Shown: positions 5,242 through 8,031 of the stretch, piece after piece
How positions within the stretch are numbered: the first letter of the stretch is position 1
How the letters are laid out: every line of letters begins with the position of its first letter
Origin: Chloroflexota bacterium
GTDB taxonomy: Bacteria > Chloroflexota > Limnocylindria > Limnocylindrales > CSP1-4
Length of the DNA: 8,031 nt
NCBI GenBank assembly: GCA_021812735.1
Contig: JAKAMV010000436.1
Location: forward strand, 1 to 8,031
Direction of reading: 5' to 3'
The notes under the pieces: generated by a model
The model's input: only the letters and a program-made list of their open reading frames with translations
Database searches by the model: none
What the model was told of the DNA's origin: nothing
Translations under genes and position numbers: made by a program

Positions 5242-5733
5242 GTGCCTCGTGATGTGAGTCCTGAAGGGCGCATCGTTGGTCACGTGGTCGACAGCCAGGC
5301 TGTGCCGGTCCTGCCGGAATCCGCGTTCGAGCTCGCGAGCCAGGTCGAGAGGTTGCCGCGCTGGCACCCGTTCTTCGTCGAGGTTCGAGACGCCTCGGGA
5401 CCGCTCGCCAGCCGCGGTGCGAGGTTCGACGCGGTGATCAAGCTGGCCGGACAGCGGCTGGAGGTGCGCTACGAGGTGACGGAGGCCCGGGCCCCGGACC
5501 TTCTCGCGCTGGTCGGGACGTTCCCCGGTGGCACGCTGCGCTGGACCCGGCGATTCGAACCGGCCGGCGATCACACGATCGTGCACGGCGAGCTCGAGTA
5601 CGACCTTCCCGCATCGTTCGCGGCGACGGAGGCGAAGCGCGTGTTCGCCGTCTGGGCGGTCGAGCGAGACGTGCGCCATTCCCTCGACTACTTCGCCGAG
5701 GAGGTAGCCGCGTGGGCTCGATCACGGCCATGA
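5242..5733 (+). CDS. SRPBCC (START/polyketide cyclase-like) family protein
   Basis: A 163-residue protein with the SRPBCC pattern. The first strand VVDSQAVPVLP (15-25) is followed by SAFELASQVERLPRWHPFF (27-45), the usual pocket-gating helix and W-x-P motif. Strands follow at RFDAVIKLAGQRLEVRYEVTEA (61-82) and GTLRWTRRFEPAGDHTIVHGELEYDL (97-122), then the long C-terminal helix (132-160). This helix-grip fold binds lipids or other hydrophobic small molecules in a deep cavity; the ligand cannot be read from sequence. It has no signal peptide. GGAG lies seven bases before GTG 5242, which fixes the start; the frame is open upstream to 5119 without support. It overlaps the start of the next gene by 22 bases, implying translational coupling and a shared task. 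Confidence 0.88.
   Translation: MPRDVSPEGRIVGHVVDSQAVPVLPESAFELASQVERLPRWHPFFVEVRDASGPLASRGARFDAVIKLAGQRLEVRYEVTEARAPDLLALVGTFPGGTLRWTRRFEPAGDHTIVHGELEYDLPASFAATEAKRVFAVWAVERDVRHSLDYFAEEVAAWARSRP
5698..5705 (+). promoter_or_regulatory. Ribosome binding site for the baeRF-like gene
   Basis: GAGGAGGT, close to a perfect anti-16S match, lies six bases before GTG 5712, inside the end of the SRPBCC gene. It selects GTG 5712 over ATG 5730, which would be 24 bases away even though it gives a neat ATGA overlap. Confidence 0.75.
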
Positions 5734-6596
5734 ACCCATCGAGACCGGGTCGCGCTGATGTGCGGGTCACAGCGGCCGGACGCGACGGACCGATCCCGTT
5801 CGACGTCCTCGACGTGCTGCGGAGCGAGCCTCCCGCGGGGGTCCTCTCGGCCTACGTTCGGACCGGCGCGGCGTCCGGCGGCGCGCTCGACCCCGAGTGG
5901 CGCCTTCGGCTGCGAGCCGCCCTCGCGGCCCTCGAACCGGGATCGTCGGATCCACGCGAGGCGGGCCAGTTGAACCGGCTCCGGCGCTGGACCATGGATC
6001 GCGTCGAGGCGCATCTGGGACCTGCCGAGCTGCGGAACGGCATCGCATTGTTCGCAACCGCCAAGCCCCGCCGGCTGTACCTCACCACGCTTGCCGCAGC
6101 GGTGAGCGACCACGCGACGTGGGGGGATGCGCCCGACCTGGACGCGCTGCGCTCTTATGCGGCGGCCTACCCAACCTTGGGAGTGGTGATCGCCTCGGCC
6201 GACGGGCTTCGCCTCGTCACCCTGGACCTCGGTGACGTGATCGACGACGCCCGATTCGCACGGGAGCGAAGCGCTCAATCCTGGCGTCGCTACGAGGGTC
6301 CCGCTCCGGGCTTTCTCGCCGCCTCGAGCACGACCCAGGTCGATCGGCACCGTCGCCGGCTAGCGGAGGCCCGACGGCGCTGGCGGGATGAGCAGGCACC
6401 GAACCTGCGTCTGGCGGCACGCACCCACGGATGGACCGGGCTCGTCGTGGCAGCACCTGCAGCGGCCCGCGTCGATCCCGCCGATCTGGCCGCCGCAGCC
6501 GGGGTCCGCGTGCTGGGCAGACTGCGCCGCAGTCTGGATGACGCGCCCGCGGACCTCATCGCAAGCCTTGCACAGGCCAGCGTTGCGCGCCGCTGA
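5712..6596 (+). CDS. eRF1-like baeRF/VLRF1 family protein
   Basis: A 294-residue protein resembling the bacterial archaeo-eukaryotic release-factor-like (baeRF/VLRF1) families. PAGVLSAYVRTG (41-52) and PEWRLRLRAALAALEPG (61-77) match the usual N-terminal V-L-S-x-Y-x-x-T-D and W-R-x-x-L-x-x-L. LGVVIASADGLRLVTLDLGDV (156-176) is the first hairpin of the RNase H-like eRF1 domain 2. A loop follows at about 199-217, reading STTQVDRHRRRLAE, which lines up with GGQSALRFARLRE of eRF1 with GGQ replaced by TTQ (Q209). HGWTGLVVAAPA (239-250) starts the L7Ae-like third domain. eRF1 and Vms1 use GGQ to release peptides from peptidyl-tRNA at the ribosome; a role in ribosome rescue or stress response here is inferred. 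It is coupled to the SRPBCC gene by a 22-base overlap. Confidence 0.75.
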   Translation: MGSITAMNPSRPGRADVRVTAAGRDGPIPFDVLDVLRSEPPAGVLSAYVRTGAASGGALDPEWRLRLRAALAALEPGSSDPREAGQLNRLRRWTMDRVEAHLGPAELRNGIALFATAKPRRLYLTTLAAAVSDHATWGDAPDLDALRSYAAAYPTLGVVIASADGLRLVTLDLGDVIDDARFARERSAQSWRRYEGPAPGFLAASSTTQVDRHRRRLAEARRRWRDEQAPNLRLAARTHGWTGLVVAAPAAARVDPADLAAAAGVRVLGRLRRSLDDAPADLIASLAQASVARR

Positions 6597-6722
6597 CGCC
6601 AGCCCAAGCACCCGCGAGTGGCGCCTGGCGAGCGGCTGGAGGGCGCTCGACCGACACGCCGTGCGCCAGGGCTGGGGCTGGGCGACGGGCTCCAGCTTCA
6701 GGTGGAGACCGGGGCACGTGAC

Positions 6723-7901
6723 ATGAGCTCGCAGACCTCCGACCAGCCGGCGCCGCCGGGCGGCATCCTGCGCTGGCTCCTCACCCTGCCCGTCTACGCC
6801 TACCGTGCCCACCTCGGCGTCCTCTTCGGCCACCGCTTCCTCGTCCTGGTCCACGAGGGCCGGCGCACCCATCGGCGTCGCGAGACGCCGCTGGAGGTCC
6901 TGCGCTACGACGCCGCAAGGGGAGAGGCGATCGTGGTGGCCGGGTGGGGCCGCCGGACCGGCTGGCTGCACAACGTCGAGGCCGGACTCGCCCGCGAGGT
7001 CTGGCTCGGCCGGACCCGCTTCGTGCCGGCCTGGCGGCGGCTCCAGGCCGACGAGGCGGAGGCCGTCTTCGAGCGCTACGAACGTCACGCCGGTCTGCCG
7101 CCGGCACTCGTCCGGGCCGTGCTCGGCCGCCTCCTCGGCTGGCCGTACGACGGCACTCCCGAGGCGCGCCGCCGGGCGGCCGAGCAGCTGCCCCTGCTGG
7201 CCCTCCGCCCCGCGGCACCGGAGCCGGTCACGACGTGGACCGGAGTCAGCCGCGTCCGACGCACCCATGACCAGGCCCGCGCAAGCTACGACCGACTGAG
7301 CCGCTGGTACGACGTGTTCGAGGAGCCGTTCGAGCGCGGGGTGCGACGCCGGGCGCTCCAGCTGCTGGCCCCGGCGGCCGGCGAGACGGTCCTCGAGGTC
7401 GGCTTCGGCACCGGGCACGACCTGGTGGTGCTGGCGCGCGCGGTCGGGTCAGCGGGACGCGTGTTCGGTCTGGACCTGTCCGACGAGATGCGCCGCGTGG
7501 CCGAGCGACGCCTGCGGGAGGCCGGGATCGCGGATCGCGTTGAGCTGCGGACCGCCGACGCGCTGGCGTTGCCGTACCCGGACGAAACGGTCGATGCGGT
7601 GGTCATGAGCTTCACGCTCGAGCTCTTCGACACGCCGGAGATCCCGCTGGTGCTGGCCGAATGCCAGCGCGTGCTGCGACGTGGCGGGCGCATCGTCGTG
7701 ACATCCCTGGCGCGACGCGATCGCCCGGCTCCCCTGAGCCGCCTGTACGAGCGCAGCCACGAGCTCCTGCCGGCGCTCATCGACTGTCGCCCGATCCCGC
7801 TGGAGGCGGCGCTGAGGGAGTCGGGGCTTGCCGTGGCGCAGGTCGATGCCGGGTCGCTCTGGGGCCTGCCGGTGGACGCTGTTCTCGCCGTCCGGCCGTA
7901 G
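6723..7901 (+). CDS. Fusion: F420-type nitroreductase-like domain plus SAM methyltransferase
   Basis: A 392-residue two-domain protein. Residues 15-163 match the deazaflavin (F420H2)-dependent nitroreductase/Ddn family: an amphipathic start (ILRWLLTLPVYAYRAHLG), FLVLVHEGRRTHRRRETPLEVLRYD (39-63), AIVVAGWGRRTGWLHNVEAG (69-88, with the W-x-x-N motif) and RYERHAGLPPALVRAVLGRLLGWPYDGT. Residues 177-392 are a class I methyltransferase of the UbiE/Methyltransf_11 type: ASYDRLSRWYDVFEEPF, glycine motif I VLEVGFGTGHD (223-233), acidic GLDLSDEM (249-256), motif II/III ADALALPYPDETVDAV (278-293) and the strand GGRIVVTSLARRD. Family members reduce nitro groups or quinones with F420H2, or methylate quinones and other small molecules, so lipid-quinone chemistry at the membrane is a fair guess. 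ATG 6723 has a modest GGGG eight bases upstream; the open frame from 6618 lacks conserved sequence. Confidence 0.9.
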   Translation: MSSQTSDQPAPPGGILRWLLTLPVYAYRAHLGVLFGHRFLVLVHEGRRTHRRRETPLEVLRYDAARGEAIVVAGWGRRTGWLHNVEAGLAREVWLGRTRFVPAWRRLQADEAEAVFERYERHAGLPPALVRAVLGRLLGWPYDGTPEARRRAAEQLPLLALRPAAPEPVTTWTGVSRVRRTHDQARASYDRLSRWYDVFEEPFERGVRRRALQLLAPAAGETVLEVGFGTGHDLVVLARAVGSAGRVFGLDLSDEMRRVAERRLREAGIADRVELRTADALALPYPDETVDAVVMSFTLELFDTPEIPLVLAECQRVLRRGGRIVVTSLARRDRPAPLSRLYERSHELLPALIDCRPIPLEAALRESGLAVAQVDAGSLWGLPVDAVLAVRP

Positions 7902-7933
7902 TGCTGACGACGCGCGCGGTGGCTCCCTGACGT

Positions 7934-7964
7934 CCTGCGCCGTCTGTTGCGCTCCCGGCGCAGG
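7934..7964 (+). terminator. Stem-loop, probable terminator of the fusion gene
   Basis: CCTGCGCCG (7934-7942) and CGGCGCAGG (7956-7964) form a perfect 9-bp, very GC-rich stem with a 13-base loop, 33 bases after the stop codon at 7901. It is the strongest inverted repeat in the intergenic DNA of the window. There is no U run after it, so it would be of the U-less type often predicted in high-GC bacteria. Confidence 0.5.
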
Positions 7965-8031
7965 CCGGGCAGACTCCGCTGGTGCGGATCGAACTTCCCC
8001 TGCGTGGCCGTCGCCCGGATCGCGTGCCCCT

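Noticed and set aside
5022..5252. Small plus-strand open frame between the DUF389 and SRPBCC genes
   Set aside because: No ribosome site, no recognisable domain, an arginine/cysteine-rich composition typical of random GC-rich frames, and a stem-loop inside it.
4518..5273. Minus-strand frame with a VGVGAGVG repeat
   Set aside because: It is the antisense reading of the 24-bp tandem repeat and of a clear DUF389 gene. No start signal or homology supports it.
6624..6670. CCTGGCG/CGCCAGG inverted repeat before the fusion gene
   Set aside because: Seven-base arms 33 bases apart are expected by chance in DNA this GC-rich, and no promoter or terminator signal accompanies them.
6360..7418. Long minus-strand frame opposite the baeRF-like and fusion genes
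   Set aside because: It spans two well-supported plus-strand genes antisense and has no family resemblance.
7982..8031. Possible start of a further plus-strand gene at GTG 7982 (VRIELPLRGRRPDRVP) after a CAGACT -10-like box
   Set aside because: Only 16 codons are visible, there is no ribosome site and no recognisable family. It could be a leaderless gene, but sequence beyond the window is needed.

Overview
The window is a very GC-rich bacterial segment. Third codon positions are dominated by G and C, GTG starts are common, and several genes abut or overlap. An F420-type (deazaflavin-dependent) nitroreductase-like domain, a DUF389 membrane protein with a Pro/Thr-rich tail, a DrrA-like drug exporter and a bacterial eRF1-like (baeRF/VLRF1) protein together suggest an actinobacterium or a member of the Chloroflexota. 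I lean to the second because of the low-complexity PTPAPTPT tail, but no rRNA or marker gene settles it. There is no mobile element, tRNA, rRNA or CRISPR array.

Left part (1-1014, minus strand): a MarR-family regulator (577-1014) is followed downstream by an ArsR-family regulator (142-438) and the first 22 codons of a thioredoxin (1-67, cut by the window edge). A 20-bp near-perfect palindrome (457-476) covers the -35 and spacer of a promoter whose geometry predicts a leaderless ArsR mRNA starting at ATG 438. This is a textbook layout for autorepression of an arsR-trx unit.

Middle (1015-3639): the 1015-1248 intergenic region is a divergent control region. The rightward promoter (TTGCCA, 17 bp, TATGAT) overlaps a TTGCC/GGCAA palindrome of the kind MarR proteins bind. 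It would drive a compact four-gene unit: a minimal MerR-like DNA-binding protein, a small PRC-barrel/DUF2171-like protein starting at the base after the MerR stop, an ABC-2 type ATPase, and its six-helix permease (ATGA overlap). The simplest reading is a regulated efflux pump with MarR, MerR or both as sensors.

Right part (3640-8031): a DUF389 membrane protein (3796-5013) ends in a perfect 24-bp tandem repeat encoding PTPAPTPT. A translationally coupled pair follows: an SRPBCC/START-like lipid or small-molecule binding protein (5242-5733) and an eRF1-like baeRF/VLRF1 protein (5712-6596) whose presumed GGQ catalytic loop reads TTQ. The last complete gene (6723-7901) is an unusual fusion of an F420H2-dependent nitroreductase-like domain with a class I SAM methyltransferase. 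It is followed by a strong 9-bp stem-loop that probably ends transcription. The last 65 bases hold no gene I can identify with confidence.

Most interesting items: the nitroreductase-methyltransferase fusion, the TTQ variant of the release-factor-like protein coupled to an SRPBCC protein, the MerR-stub/PRC pair in front of the exporter, and the two regulatory palindromes.
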